A stretch of 64,000 nt of DNA from Scopulibacillus darangshiensis (GCF_004341035.1 NZ_SLXK01000001.1:248001-312000); one strand, 5' to 3'. Numbered from the stretch's first letter, positions 23,173 through 32,603 are shown. Notes: a model not told the origin generated them from the letters alone. Numbers and translations: made by a program.

Positions 23173-23757
23173 ATGTATATGAAAATTGAAGAGGCGCAAA
23201 AAATTGTAAAAGGTATTTTACCTGCCAAAAGATTTGACCATACATTAGGTGTAGTAGAGGCGGCACAAGGGCTGGCAAAGCGATTTAATGGTGATATTGA
23301 TAAGGCGGGCCTCGCCGCAATGCTCCATGATATTGCGAAATACTTTTCAAAAACAAAGATGGCTGAAACGATCAGGCGGCGCAATGATATTGCGGATGAG
23401 CTTCTTCAATATCATTTATCTTTATGGCATGCCTCGGTTGGGGCAGTGTATGCAGAGGAAGAGCTGAACATCACAGATCACGACATTCTCGAAGCGATGA
23501 AATGGCATACGACAGGAAAAAAAGATATGACACTGCTTGATAAGATTGTTTTTTTGGCGGATTACATTGAACCCGGCAGGAATTTTCCAGGTGTTGATGA
23601 GGTGCGGGCCACAGCTGAAAAAAGTCTTGATCTTGCCTGTGCAAAAGCGCTTGAGAACACTATCGTTTTTTTGGTTGCAAGACGACAGCAAATCCATCCA
23701 GATACGATCTACGCTTATAATGATTTAATAGAAAAAACAAGGAAGAAGGTTATATGA
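23173..23757 (+). CDS. yqeK: HD-domain bis(5'-nucleosyl)-tetraphosphatase YqeK
   Basis: YqeK hydrolyses diadenosine tetraphosphate to ADP symmetrically. The 194-residue protein shows the HD-domain metal ligands: H in RFDHTLGVV, HD in AAMLHDIAKY, and later H in WHASVGAVYA and MKWHTTGKKDMTLLDKIVFLADYIEPGR, the family hallmark. GAGGAG lies before ATG 23173 (ATG 23179 is an alternative). It overlaps rsfS by 4 bp. It normally follows nadD; its gene is here directly after yhbY. Confidence 0.95.
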   Translation: MYMKIEEAQKIVKGILPAKRFDHTLGVVEAAQGLAKRFNGDIDKAGLAAMLHDIAKYFSKTKMAETIRRRNDIADELLQYHLSLWHASVGAVYAEEELNITDHDILEAMKWHTTGKKDMTLLDKIVFLADYIEPGRNFPGVDEVRATAEKSLDLACAKALENTIVFLVARRQQIHPDTIYAYNDLIEKTRKKVI

Positions 23758-24110
23758 TGCATGGCGAACAACTTCTAAATTATGTTGCTGAGATTGCCGA
23801 TGATAAAAAGGCCCACGATCCGGTTATATTAAATATGCAGGGGATTTCAGTCATGGCCGATTATTTTATGATTTGTCACGGTAATTCTGAAAAGCAGGTA
23901 CAGGCTATTGCTAGGGGTTTAAAGGAAGCGGCAGCTGAAAAAGACATTCCCGTCAGACGAATGGAAGGCTATGATCAGGCGAGATGGGTGCTTGTTGATA
24001 TGGGTGATGTCATTATCCACATTTTCCATAGGGATGAGCGAGATTACTATAAGCTTGAAAAATTGTGGGGCGATGCGCCAATGATTACAGTAGAAAATAG
24101 GCTGTTGTAG
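23754..24110 (+). CDS. rsfS: Ribosomal silencing factor RsfS
   Basis: RsfS binds ribosomal protein L14 and blocks subunit joining when nutrients are scarce. The 118-residue product has the family features MADYFMICHGNSEKQVQAIA, RMEGYDQARWVLVDMGDVIIHIF and RDYYKLEKLWGDAP. Its start overlaps the yqeK stop. The gene lies 9 bp before yqeM. Confidence 0.96.
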   Translation: MMHGEQLLNYVAEIADDKKAHDPVILNMQGISVMADYFMICHGNSEKQVQAIARGLKEAAAEKDIPVRRMEGYDQARWVLVDMGDVIIHIFHRDERDYYKLEKLWGDAPMITVENRLL

Positions 24111-24119
24111 GGGATTATA

Positions 24120-24872
24120 ATGGCTTACGAACAATTTTCACGCCTTTATGATGATTTAATGGAGGATGCCCCGTATGATCAATGGGTTACATTTGTCAAA
24201 AGGGCATCAAAATTTGCTGATCGCCCGATTCATCACATTCTTGATATCGGATGCGGTACAGGTGAGATCAGTCTAAGGCTTGCACAGCTTGGCTACGCAT
24301 TGACAGGCGTTGATATTTCTGATGATATGCTGGCGATTGCCCAGGAAAAAGCCCTGGAGGATAATAGGCTTTTTCCGTTATTTCAGCAGGATATGCGGGA
24401 ATTATCACTTTCTGATACATTTGATATGGCTATTATTTTTTGTGATTCATTAAATTATTTGGAGAGTCTTAATGATGTGAAAGAAACCTTTATTAAGGTT
24501 TATGAGCATCTTAACGGAGGAGGCCTTCTATTATTTGATGTGCACTCATTACATAAGATCAACGAGCTATTCGTTAACCGGCAATTTTGTTTAAATGAGG
24601 ACAAAGTGGCTTATATTTGGGAATCATTTCCTGGCCCTGAACCAAATAGTGTTTACCATGATTTAACTTTCTTTAGTGAACTGCCGTCAGGCCTTTACCA
24701 AAGGTTTGATGAAACGCATTTCCAAAAGACGTATTCGGTTAAGGAATATCTTAATGCACTTCAGGAAGCGGGGCTATGCTGCTTGAATCTTTCGGCTGAT
24801 TTCACATCCCTTGCCCCGAATGAAGAATCGGAAAGAGTTTTTTTTATAGCAAAAAAGGATTTAGGCTCTTGA
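24120..24872 (+). CDS. yqeM: SAM-dependent methyltransferase YqeM
   Basis: A 250-residue class I methyltransferase with SAM motif I ILDIGCGTGEISLRLA, VDISDDML and the later IIFCDSLNYLES. It is a conserved member of the yqeG-yqeM operon in Bacilli; its substrate is not known. GGGGATTAT precedes ATG 24120. It is the last plus-strand gene before the minus-strand comER. Confidence 0.9.
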   Translation: MAYEQFSRLYDDLMEDAPYDQWVTFVKRASKFADRPIHHILDIGCGTGEISLRLAQLGYALTGVDISDDMLAIAQEKALEDNRLFPLFQQDMRELSLSDTFDMAIIFCDSLNYLESLNDVKETFIKVYEHLNGGGLLLFDVHSLHKINELFVNRQFCLNEDKVAYIWESFPGPEPNSVYHDLTFFSELPSGLYQRFDETHFQKTYSVKEYLNALQEAGLCCLNLSADFTSLAPNEESERVFFIAKKDLGS

Positions 24873-24925
24873 GGGAGAAATAATAAACAAAAGGGAAAAA
24901 GGGATGCCTAGGGACATCCCTCATC

Positions 24926-25759
24926 CTAAATCTTTTTATGATAGTCAAACTGTTTATCCACTGCCTCGTGATCCTCTGCAAACTTATTTTGGGTTTGACG
25001 GAACAGTTGTTCAAACATATCCCCTATTTCATTTTCTAACACATCAAGACCAACCCCAGTTACACCGCCTTTAACTGTCACCTTTTCCTGTAAGCTCTCC
25101 AATGAATAGATATCTTTCTCCAAGAGCTTTCCTAAGCCGACAACCATTTCGCTAGTTAGCAACGTTGCTTGTTCTTTAGATATGCCAGTTTCCTTAACTG
25201 CAGCATCAATAAAATGTTCGAACAAAAAGCACAAAAAGGCAGGACCGCAACTGGAAATATCGGATGCTACTCTCGTAACAGCTTCATCGATCAAGACGGG
25301 TTTTGACATGTAACTTACTAATTCTGTTAGAAGTTCTTTTTGGTAATCCCCGCAGCTTTCTCCAAATGTTATAAGCGTCGAGCCCGAAAGTGATCTGTTA
25401 GTGATGCTTGGTATAACCCTTGCCACATGACAATCCACAATGGATTCAACTTGATCAACTCTTACAGGGCTGGTAATTGAAACAAGAAGCTGATGAGGCT
25501 TGAGCACTCCTCTTAATTGTTCCAGCAGTGGCTGAATGTCCAATGGTTTGATGCAAACGAAGACGATATCAGCCAGCTTTGCAGCTTCGTTCGCAGTTTG
25601 AACCACTGTAAGGTCTGGATAATCTGATTTTAATTTATTAGCCTTCGTTAAAGTGCGATTGGTAATCACCAAATCGGCTGGAGGGAGAGCCGTGCTTTCT
25701 ATTAGTGATTGAACCAAAATCGTTCCCATATTCCCGGTGCCGATAATACCGAGTTTCAT
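24926..25759 (-). CDS. comER: ComER, pyrroline-5-carboxylate reductase-like protein
   Basis: A 277-residue NAD(P)-dependent reductase of the P5C reductase family, with IIGTGNMGTILVQSL, the substrate loop and SSCGPAFLCFLFEHFIDAAVKETG plus the C-terminal TVKGGVTGVGLDVLE. The position, divergent from comEA, identifies it as ComER; in Bacillus its gene lies next to comE, and ComER has been linked to sporulation and biofilm regulation. P5C reductase activity is possible but unproven. Confidence 0.92.
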   Translation of the reverse strand: MKLGIIGTGNMGTILVQSLIESTALPPADLVITNRTLTKANKLKSDYPDLTVVQTANEAAKLADIVFVCIKPLDIQPLLEQLRGVLKPHQLLVSITSPVRVDQVESIVDCHVARVIPSITNRSLSGSTLITFGESCGDYQKELLTELVSYMSKPVLIDEAVTRVASDISSCGPAFLCFLFEHFIDAAVKETGISKEQATLLTSEMVVGLGKLLEKDIYSLESLQEKVTVKGGVTGVGLDVLENEIGDMFEQLFRQTQNKFAEDHEAVDKQFDYHKKI

Positions 25760-25846
25760 AATTTTTGCCCCCTTCTTGACTGCTATTCCTATACCACTCT
25801 ATGTTGAACACCTATCTTTTATGAATGCCTGTGAGGTGAGATTTAT

Positions 25847-26497
25847 TTGTTCAGAAAAGAAAAATTACCTTATTTTATTGGTGCTGCAGTGCTTATTGTC
25901 ATACTGATCGTCGTGTATCAAAAGCAAGAGACGCCCCGGCAGGATATTCTTAATGCGCCGGAACCCGTTGTTAAGACAAATGAAAAAGGCGACCAGGAAA
26001 ATAAGGATAACAAAAGTAATGAGTCACAAAAACAAAACACTCAAAAACAGCCCGTTCAATTAGTTATAGATGTTAAAGGTGCAGTAAAAAAGCCTGGTGT
26101 CTACAAGATGATGGGCGGAGAAAGAGTGGTTGATGCCATTAGGAAAGCTGGTGGATTTAATTCACAAGCAGATGAAAAGCAGATTAATCTTGCTCAGAAA
26201 TTAAATGATGAAATGGTTGTTTATGTTCCTGCAAAGGGTGAAGAAAAGCCTGCAGTCCCAGGACAAACAGCAAACTCAAATGAAAATGGCATTGCAGGTG
26301 AACAGAAAATTAATTTAAATACAGCGACAAAGGAGGACTTGGAAAAATTGCCCGGTGTAGGACCGGCTAAGGCCGAAGCGATCTTAAGCTATCGTGAGGA
26401 ACATGGCACATTTCGTTCGGTTCAGGATCTGCTGAATGTTACGGGGATAGGGGATAAATCTCTTGAAAAAATTAAAGAAAAAGCTGTTGTCAATTAA
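25847..26497 (+). CDS. comEA: Competence DNA receptor ComEA
   Basis: ComEA is the membrane-anchored receptor that binds incoming double-stranded DNA during transformation. The 216-residue protein has one N-terminal membrane helix (about 8-24), a charged Gln/Asn-rich linker, an SLBB domain (about 65-115, IDVKGAVKKPGVYKM) and a C-terminal double helix-hairpin-helix (INLNTATKEDLEKLPGVGPAKAEAI and LLNVTGIGDKSLEKI). Start: TTG 25847 with GAGGTGAG 7 nt upstream. It leads comEA-comEB-comEC. Confidence 0.95.
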   Translation: MFRKEKLPYFIGAAVLIVILIVVYQKQETPRQDILNAPEPVVKTNEKGDQENKDNKSNESQKQNTQKQPVQLVIDVKGAVKKPGVYKMMGGERVVDAIRKAGGFNSQADEKQINLAQKLNDEMVVYVPAKGEEKPAVPGQTANSNENGIAGEQKINLNTATKEDLEKLPGVGPAKAEAILSYREEHGTFRSVQDLLNVTGIGDKSLEKIKEKAVVN

Positions 26498-26568
26498 TGA
26501 TATTGACGGCAAATAAAAATGGTGAAAGAATATGGGTATGTCATTTTTTATCGATGAGAGGTGTCACT

Positions 26569-27144
26569 ATGAATAGATTATCATGGGATCAATATTTTAT
26601 GGCACAAAGCCATTTGCTTGCAAACCGGAGCACGTGCACGAGGTTAGCGGTAGGTGCTGCAATCGTTCGGGACAAGCGTATCATTGCTGGAGGATACAAC
26701 GGGTCTATATCGGGAGGGGTCCATTGCATCGATGAAGGCTGTTATGTGATCGACGGTCATTGTGTCCGGACTATCCATGCCGAAATGAATGCGGTGATCC
26801 AATGCGCAAAATTTGGCGTGCCAACTCAAGGGGCAGAGCTTTATGTGACGCATTTTCCTTGTCTGCAATGCTGCAAAGCCATCATCCAAAGCGGCATTAA
26901 GGTGATTTATTATGCCAATGATTATAAAAACCATCCTTATGCCATACAGCTTTTTAGAGATGCTGACGTTGAAGTGAAGCGTGTGCCATTTGAGAATTTT
27001 TTTGACAAAGAAGTAGAGCATAATGAGGATAACTTGGTTATTATCGCTAATGTTTTGAAAAAGCTTGAAGACGCCGGTATTGAACAACAGGAGATAACCG
27101 ATATTTATCAGCAGGCACAAAGGCTTTTTTCAAATGGGGTTTAA
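26569..27144 (+). CDS. comEB: dCMP deaminase-family protein ComEB
   Basis: A 191-residue zinc-dependent deoxycytidylate deaminase with HAEMNAV (zinc His and catalytic Glu), FPCLQCCKAI (two zinc cysteines) and STCTRLAVGAAIVRD. It converts dCMP to dUMP. ComEB is encoded in the competence operon but is not required for DNA uptake in Bacillus subtilis. ATG 26569 follows GAGAGGTGTC; earlier in-frame starts lack a ribosome site. The end abuts comEC. Confidence 0.95.
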   Translation: MNRLSWDQYFMAQSHLLANRSTCTRLAVGAAIVRDKRIIAGGYNGSISGGVHCIDEGCYVIDGHCVRTIHAEMNAVIQCAKFGVPTQGAELYVTHFPCLQCCKAIIQSGIKVIYYANDYKNHPYAIQLFRDADVEVKRVPFENFFDKEVEHNEDNLVIIANVLKKLEDAGIEQQEITDIYQQAQRLFSNGV

Positions 27145-29463
27145 ATGGCGAAGCTTTTGGGCAGATGCCATTTCTTAGCCCTCGCAGCCGTCCTTTCCGA
27201 ATGGGTTTTATTAGGTGAAAGATTCTTAATACCGCTTGGCTGCTTAATCATACTTGGCTGTTATTTGTTTTATAAACATGTGTTGCTTGGCTTTGCGTTC
27301 CTCGCGGTCACTTTCTTAACCTCTGTTAGTATCTTATTGTTTCTGCCTTCCGAATCCTCGTTAAATCCGAGTCAAACGCTTTTTACGGGTAAAATAAACG
27401 AAATACCCAAAATTGACGGTAATCGTTTATCTTTCCCATACAAACTAAGGGAAGGTGAAACGGTGTTATTGACTTATCGTCTAAAAAGCAATAAAGAAAA
27501 GCTGAGTCTCTCAAAGCGCCTTAAGGTCGGGCAGCATTGTGTAACCCCCGGCCAGCTAAGCGCTCCCGACCCTTCTTCTAACTTCCATGCCTTCGATTAT
27601 AAAGCCTACTTGCTTCATCAACGCATATTCTGGATTCTCGAAGCAAACAAAATTAACTCATGCAGGAATACCGCCTTAACATTATATGATCACTTAAAGC
27701 AATACAGACAAAACATGGTGTATGAAGTGAGCCAACGTTATCATCCTCCGGTTAGTGAAATGATCAATGCCCTTGTTTTTGGTGAGCGAATGGGCATGGA
27801 TCAGGATGTCATTAATGCCTATCAGTCACTCGGCATTATCCACCTTTTGGCTGTATCGGGCTTACATGTTGGATTAATTATCGGAGCCTTTTATCTCATA
27901 GCGTTAAGACTGGGGTTTATTAGAGAGCACATCATGATAGGCCTTATGGTGATCATCCCGATATATATCGTGTTAACTGGCGGTGCACCTTCAGTTATTC
28001 GTGCTGGGTTGACGGCGGAGGCTGTTATAATAGGGTCTCTTTTTAAGATTAAAATGAATTCGCTTGATATCATTAGTTTTGTATGCGGCGTTATGGTTAT
28101 CTTTAATCCTCACTTTCTCTACCAGCTCGGCTTTCAATTATCCTTTTTGGTCACTTTTTCCATCCTTTTGTCAGCACCTTCTGTTGCTAAGAAATATGTC
28201 TCTTCGTTGACCAGGCTAGTAGTCATAACTATCATTGCCCAGTTGGCTTCCTTCCCGATTGTGATCTATCATTTTTACGAACTTTCTCTTTTAAGTTTTC
28301 TTGTAAATCTTATTTTTATCCCACTTATAACATATATTGTTCTGCCATTAGCATTTGTCACTTTTTTAACGGGGCACATAACAGCATCATTGTCCCACGG
28401 ACCGGCTGTCATGCTGAATATCATCCTAGAAAATGCGCATCGCTTGCTTATCGCTCTTCAAAAAGTCCCTTTTACTACACTCACCTTTGGTTCACCGCCG
28501 TTTGGTCTACTCATGATGATTTGCCTTGGCGCATATCTATCTCTTTGCCTGTGGGAAAAAGCCAAAGGAAAGCGTGCGGTTATGTTCTTGGTATCTTTTT
28601 TTATAGTTACTTATTTTACCTGTACGGTTGTAAATATGTTACATTCCACAGGCAAAGTCACCTTTTTGGATGTGGGTCAGGGAGACAGTATTCTCATTGA
28701 GCTGCCATTCCATCGAGGGAACATCCTTATAGACACAGGGGGCATATTGCCCTTTAAGAAGCCGGAATGGGAAAGAAAGGCGCATCCTTTTGAGGTCGGC
28801 CGCGATGTCGTTCTGCATGAATTAAAAGCAAAGGGGATTAGCCAAATTGATATGCTGATCCTAACCCATCGTGATTATGATCATATTGGCGGGTTCAAAT
28901 CTCTTGCTGGAAAAATTAAGATTAGGCAAATCGTGATCAGCGACTATTTTCAGGTAGAAAAGAAGGAAGAACAGCTGTTTCAAAGGGCAGCTAAAAAAGG
29001 AACAAAGATAAAAAGGGTGAGGGCGGGAGACATTCTGAAGTTCGGCGATTATCAATTTTCAGTCATCTCTCCAATGGACGGAATGGAGGATTCTAACAAT
29101 GATTCCCTTGTTGTTCTGACCGACCTTGGGGGGGTATCATGGTTATTTACAGGTGATTTGGAAAAAGAAGGGGAGATGAATATCTTGACACATTATCGGC
29201 ATTTACCGGTAGATATTCTAAAAGTTGGCCACCATGGCAGTAAAACATCAACGACTGAAGACTGGCTGGATGAGCTTAGGCCAAAGGTGGCCATTGTTTC
29301 AGTAGGGAAGAGGAATCGCTATGGTCATCCCAGTCCCGAGGTGTTAGACCGTCTGGAAAATCGCCAAATGAAGATTATCCGAACCGATAAGAATGGGGCG
29401 GTTCAATTTTCATTCAATAAAAAAGGCCTTATTGATGTGAAAACAGTTAAAAGCGCTAATTAA
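27145..29463 (+). CDS. comEC: DNA internalisation channel protein ComEC
   Basis: ComEC forms the channel that takes one DNA strand across the membrane. The 772-residue protein has N-terminal membrane helices, an OB-like domain, the Competence domain (HLLAVSGLHVGLIIGAFY; GGAPSVIRAGLTA) with many helices, and a C-terminal metallo-beta-lactamase-like domain with THRDYDHIGG (about residue 573), the later HHGSKTS (about 695) and YGHPSPEVLDRL. It starts at the base after the comEB stop. A strong terminator follows. The length is normal. Confidence 0.96.
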   Translation: MAKLLGRCHFLALAAVLSEWVLLGERFLIPLGCLIILGCYLFYKHVLLGFAFLAVTFLTSVSILLFLPSESSLNPSQTLFTGKINEIPKIDGNRLSFPYKLREGETVLLTYRLKSNKEKLSLSKRLKVGQHCVTPGQLSAPDPSSNFHAFDYKAYLLHQRIFWILEANKINSCRNTALTLYDHLKQYRQNMVYEVSQRYHPPVSEMINALVFGERMGMDQDVINAYQSLGIIHLLAVSGLHVGLIIGAFYLIALRLGFIREHIMIGLMVIIPIYIVLTGGAPSVIRAGLTAEAVIIGSLFKIKMNSLDIISFVCGVMVIFNPHFLYQLGFQLSFLVTFSILLSAPSVAKKYVSSLTRLVVITIIAQLASFPIVIYHFYELSLLSFLVNLIFIPLITYIVLPLAFVTFLTGHITASLSHGPAVMLNIILENAHRLLIALQKVPFTTLTFGSPPFGLLMMICLGAYLSLCLWEKAKGKRAVMFLVSFFIVTYFTCTVVNMLHSTGKVTFLDVGQGDSILIELPFHRGNILIDTGGILPFKKPEWERKAHPFEVGRDVVLHELKAKGISQIDMLILTHRDYDHIGGFKSLAGKIKIRQIVISDYFQVEKKEEQLFQRAAKKGTKIKRVRAGDILKFGDYQFSVISPMDGMEDSNNDSLVVLTDLGGVSWLFTGDLEKEGEMNILTHYRHLPVDILKVGHHGSKTSTTEDWLDELRPKVAIVSVGKRNRYGHPSPEVLDRLENRQMKIIRTDKNGAVQFSFNKKGLIDVKTVKSAN

Positions 29464-29490
29464 AGGACCGCGTCCAGTGCGGTCCTTTTT
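29462..29490 (+). terminator. comE operon terminator
   Basis: A perfect 10-bp stem AAAGGACCGC (29462-29471) with 29479-29488, a 7-nt loop and T tail. Confidence 0.93.
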
Positions 29491-29494
29491 AGGG

Positions 29495-29629
29495 TCACGA
29501 CATAATCTGTTGGATCACGATGCCAATGATGAATATAATCGCGAAAAATCCAAATGAATAGTTAAAGCCTTTTAATGCATCAACAAAATCATTGCCCTTG
29601 CTTTGGACATCTTTTTCGAAATCGTTCAT
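29495..29629 (-). CDS. yqzM: YqzM-family small membrane protein
   Basis: A 44-residue protein, MNDFEKDVQSKGNDFVDALK then one membrane helix (FFAIIFIIGIVIQQIM). This matches Bacillus subtilis YqzM, encoded antisense between comEC and holA. GGAGGGG lies 7 nt upstream of its ATG at 29629. The function is unknown; the family is conserved in Bacillales. Confidence 0.88.
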   Translation of the reverse strand: MNDFEKDVQSKGNDFVDALKGFNYSFGFFAIIFIIGIVIQQIMS

Positions 29630-29708
29630 GGCGCACCCCTCCTATATCACATCTAGTATAAGTTAAAATACAGGAAAAATCCATCTTTCCAGAATTTTTT
29701 ATCTATTG

Positions 29709-29837
29709 CTAAGTGTTGTCACCCATACTTTGAATGAGCATAGGATACCATAACAAATACAACCAGAGCATCGTCAGCAAAGTTATTGTCCTAGGCTTTT
29801 TCTTTGCGGCGTTTATATAAACAGAAGGGTCAGTCAA
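29709..29837 (-). CDS. Candidate 42-residue membrane peptide, antisense
   Basis: A 42-codon frame from TTG 29837, with AGAAGGA about 10 nt upstream, encodes a peptide with a basic stretch (AAKKKPRTIT) and one hydrophobic segment (LLTMLWLYLLWYPMLI). On the opposite strand ATG 29734 opens a 28-codon frame MSIGYHNKYNQSIVSKVIVL then GFFFAAFI, whose stop abuts a terminator-like hairpin. At most one is likely real. The minus-strand frame has the better ribosome site; the plus-strand frame has the terminator. Confidence 0.3.
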   Translation of the reverse strand: MTDPSVYINAAKKKPRTITLLTMLWLYLLWYPMLIQSMGDNT

Positions 29838-29861
29838 CGTGCGCTGATCCTTCTTTTTTTC
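29823..29861 (+). terminator. Terminator-like hairpin before holA
   Basis: AGAAGGGTCAG (29823-29833) pairs with 29844-29854 (one G-U) across a 10-nt loop and is followed by seven T. It lies upstream of holA without a clear preceding plus-strand gene, so it either ends a short unseen transcript or acts as a leader attenuator of holA. Confidence 0.75.
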
Positions 29862-29915
29862 TTGCCCGGGCACTTTATTTGGGTTAAAGTAAATATTGAA
29901 AAGAGAGGGATCAGT

Positions 29916-30932
29916 ATGGCGCTTACCCAAAAGGATTTGACTGTAAAAAAACCATTGGCACCAGTTTATTTATTATTTGGAAAACAAAGCTATCTTATAC
30001 AATTTATGAAAGAGTCAATTGTGAATGAAGCCTTAAATAAGGATGAAAAGGATTTTAACCTATCCGTCTATGACATGACAGAATCACCTGTTGAAGCAGC
30101 TGTAGAGGATGCTGAAACACTGCCTTTTATTGGGGAAAAGCGGGTTGTTATTATTGAAAACCCGCACTTTTTATCAGCTTCAAAAGTAAAGTCAAAGGTA
30201 GATCACGATCTGAAACGTCTGGAACAATACATCAATGAACCGTCGCCAGACAGCATTTTTATTATCCTCGCAATGTACGACAAGCTTGATCAGCGAAAAA
30301 AAATAGTTAAACTGGCAAGAAAGCAAGGGATAACTTTTGAATTATCCCAGTTAACAAACGATTTATTGTTCAATATCCTTGAAACAGCAGCCAAGAAGTA
30401 TAATGCTCTTTATACAAGGGATGGGCATGATCAGCTGCTGGCTATGGTTGGACCTAACCTCATGCAGCTTGTCAGTGAAGTGGAGAAATTCGCACTTTAT
30501 TGCGGTGACGAACGCCCTATAGATAAAAGCGTTGTTATCGAATTAGGTGCGCGTTCTTTGGAAAATAATATTTTTAACCTCGTCGATATGGTCATGAAAA
30601 AACAACCGGTGGATGCCTATAAGCTCCTGGCTGATTTAATTAAACAAAAAGAAGAACCGATCAAACTCTTAGCCATTATCACAAGGCAGCTTCGTATCGT
30701 TTATCAAGTCGGACTGTACCAACAGGAAGGCTATACCCAAAAAAATATGGCAGCCAAATTGGGGATCCACCCATACGCCGTTAAATTAGCCGCTGGGCAA
30801 ACAAAACTTTATCATCTCGAAACTTTAAAAAGGGCTTTGGCCATTTGTGCTGAAACGGATTATAAAATGAAAACCGGTGCAGTTGAAAAAAAGCTTGCCC
30901 TTGAAATGCTGATACACAAGTTGGCTAAATAA
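29916..30932 (+). CDS. holA: DNA polymerase III delta subunit HolA
   Basis: HolA opens the sliding clamp within the clamp loader. The 338-residue protein shows the family start (PVYLLFGKQSYLIQFM), VVIIENPHFL, the delta-specific FELSQLTNDLLFNIL and the C-terminal KLLAIITRQLRIVYQV and ALEMLIHKL. ATG 29916 follows AGAGAGGGA; an in-frame upstream ATG at 29862 lies in the terminator tail and is unlikely. It corresponds to Bacillus subtilis yqeN at the same locus. Confidence 0.94.
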   Translation: MALTQKDLTVKKPLAPVYLLFGKQSYLIQFMKESIVNEALNKDEKDFNLSVYDMTESPVEAAVEDAETLPFIGEKRVVIIENPHFLSASKVKSKVDHDLKRLEQYINEPSPDSIFIILAMYDKLDQRKKIVKLARKQGITFELSQLTNDLLFNILETAAKKYNALYTRDGHDQLLAMVGPNLMQLVSEVEKFALYCGDERPIDKSVVIELGARSLENNIFNLVDMVMKKQPVDAYKLLADLIKQKEEPIKLLAIITRQLRIVYQVGLYQQEGYTQKNMAAKLGIHPYAVKLAAGQTKLYHLETLKRALAICAETDYKMKTGAVEKKLALEMLIHKLAK

Positions 30933-30952
30933 CAACACAATAGCGGAGAAAT

Positions 30953-30993
30953 AAAAAAGAGGTTGTCCATGATACAATGGATACCTCTTTTTT
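30953..30993. terminator. Bidirectional terminator between holA and rpsT
   Basis: AAAAAAGAGGT (30953-30963) pairs with 30983-30993 with a further TCCA/TGGA pair inside; A-run and T-run allow use in both directions by the convergent genes. Confidence 0.9.
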
Positions 30994-31003
30994 GTTTAAA
31001 CAT

Positions 31004-31270
31004 TTACGCTATCAGAGCGTTAAGTTTTTTGCTGAGATGTGATTTTTCACGTGCGGCTTTATTTTTATGAATCAAGCCTCTGCTAGCTGCTTTGTCAATT
31101 TTTTTGGTAGCGGCTAAAAATGCTTCCTTTGCACCTTCTGCGTCGTTTTCAGCTACTTTGGCATTGAAATTTTTAATAGATGTGCGCATCGCTGATTTGA
31201 ACATCACGTTGTGCTGACGATTTGAATCATTCTTTTTAACGCGTTTGATTGCAGATTTAATATTAGGCAT
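31004..31270 (-). CDS. rpsT: 30S ribosomal protein S20
   Basis: An 88-residue basic, helical protein of the 30S subunit. The sequence begins [20 protein letters not shown] and contains [20 protein letters not shown] near the end, as in all bacterial S20 proteins. CAAGGAGGTGAAAGT precedes ATG 31270. It is antisense to holA and gpr, the same layout as in Bacillus subtilis. Confidence 0.97.
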   Translation of the reverse strand: MPNIKSAIKRVKKNDSNRQHNVMFKSAMRTSIKNFNAKVAENDAEGAKEAFLAATKKIDKAASRGLIHKNKAAREKSHLSKKLNALIA

Positions 31271-31404
31271 ACTTTCACCTCCTTGAGGCAGTTCATTGAC
31301 AAAGTGTATTGTACCAAAGCAAACGGTCTTTTGCAATATGAATGAAAAAACTTAAAAAAGGTCAGAATGTTAAATAAGGAATTGTAATGGAAGGGGGCCT
31401 CTCT

Positions 31405-32514
31405 GTGGGCGAGAATTTGGATATCAACGCTTTTAAAATTAGAACTGACCTTGCTATAGAAGCCCGGGAAATGGTTGTTGAGGAACAAAAGCAACAAAAG
31501 CAATCCCCCATTCCCGGTATTGATATGAAAGAGGAAAATGTGGACGGCATCAAATTAACAAAAATGATGATTAATGATAAAGCGGCGGAAAAGCTAGGGA
31601 AGAAAGCCGGAAAATATTTAACGTTTGAGGCTCAAGGCATACGCAACCAGGATACTAAATTACAAGAGACCGTTGAGCGGGTTTTCGCTGAAACCTTTGC
31701 CGCTTTTTTAAAAGAAATTAATATCTCTAAGGACGCCAGCTGTCTTATTGTTGGATTGGGGAACTGGAATGTCACTCCCGATGCATTGGGACCCAATGCT
31801 GTGGAAAATGTTCTGATTACCAAACATCTATTTGATCTGCAGCCGCAGAATGTACAAGAAGGGTTTCGGCCGGTAAGTGCCATAGCTCCAGGTGTCATGG
31901 GACTGACAGGTATTGAGACGAGCGATATTATCTTCGGTGTCATAGAAAAAACCAAGCCCGATTTTGTCATAGCCATTGATTCGCTTGCTTCCCGATCCAT
32001 CGAGCGGGTCAATACGACGATTCAAATTGCCGATACAGGGATTCATCCTGGGTCAGGTGTAGGGAATAACCGTAAGGAATTAAGCATGGATACCTTGGGG
32101 ATTCCGGTCATTGCGATCGGGATTCCGACTGTCGTGGATGCAGTAACAATAACAAGCGATGCGCTTGATATGGTGCTTAAGCATTTCGGCAGAGAGATGA
32201 AAGAGCAGAATAAGCCATCAAAGGCTTTAACCCCAGCGTGGATGACATTTGGTGAAAAGAAAAAGTACTCTGACGAAGATATGCCAAGTAAAGAGAATCG
32301 CGCGTCATTCTTAGGCATGGTCGGTACATTATCCGATGAAGAAAAGCATCAGCTGATTAAAGAAGTTTTAGGACCAACTGGCAATAACATGATGGTGACA
32401 CCGAAAGAAGTTGATATTTTTGTTGAGGATATGGCAAATGTTATTGCGGGAGGGCTGAATACAGCTTTACATGGTGAAGTCGGGCAAAAAAATATGGGGC
32501 ATTATACACATTAA
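31405..32514 (+). CDS. gpr: Germination protease Gpr
   Basis: Gpr is the aspartic-type protease that degrades small acid-soluble spore proteins at germination. The 369-residue proenzyme has [20 protein letters not shown], the conserved core [20 protein letters not shown] and [20 protein letters not shown], plus [10 protein letters not shown] and the C-terminal [12 protein letters not shown]. Two starts are possible: ATG 31387 after AAGGA, or GTG 31405 after AGGGGG; the latter matches the usual N-terminal length. The short N-terminal pro-peptide is expected to be removed in the developing spore. spoIIP, which normally follows, is absent. Confidence 0.95.
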   Translation: MGENLDINAFKIRTDLAIEAREMVVEEQKQQKQSPIPGIDMKEENVDGIKLTKMMINDKAAEKLGKKAGKYLTFEAQGIRNQDTKLQETVERVFAETFAAFLKEINISKDASCLIVGLGNWNVTPDALGPNAVENVLITKHLFDLQPQNVQEGFRPVSAIAPGVMGLTGIETSDIIFGVIEKTKPDFVIAIDSLASRSIERVNTTIQIADTGIHPGSGVGNNRKELSMDTLGIPVIAIGIPTVVDAVTITSDALDMVLKHFGREMKEQNKPSKALTPAWMTFGEKKKYSDEDMPSKENRASFLGMVGTLSDEEKHQLIKEVLGPTGNNMMVTPKEVDIFVEDMANVIAGGLNTALHGEVGQKNMGHYTH

Positions 32515-32603
32515 CTGTCATACATTTTGCTTTTGATCATATTTATGAATAAAACTGATTGGGATAACTGGACAAGTCATTAAAAATTTTTTAAAAGGAC
32601 TGA

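Noticed and set aside
23043-23384. Hidden nadD fragment on the minus strand near yhbY
   Set aside because: The 113-codon minus frame is a shadow of yhbY and yqeK and lacks the GxFxPxHxGH nucleotidyltransferase signature.
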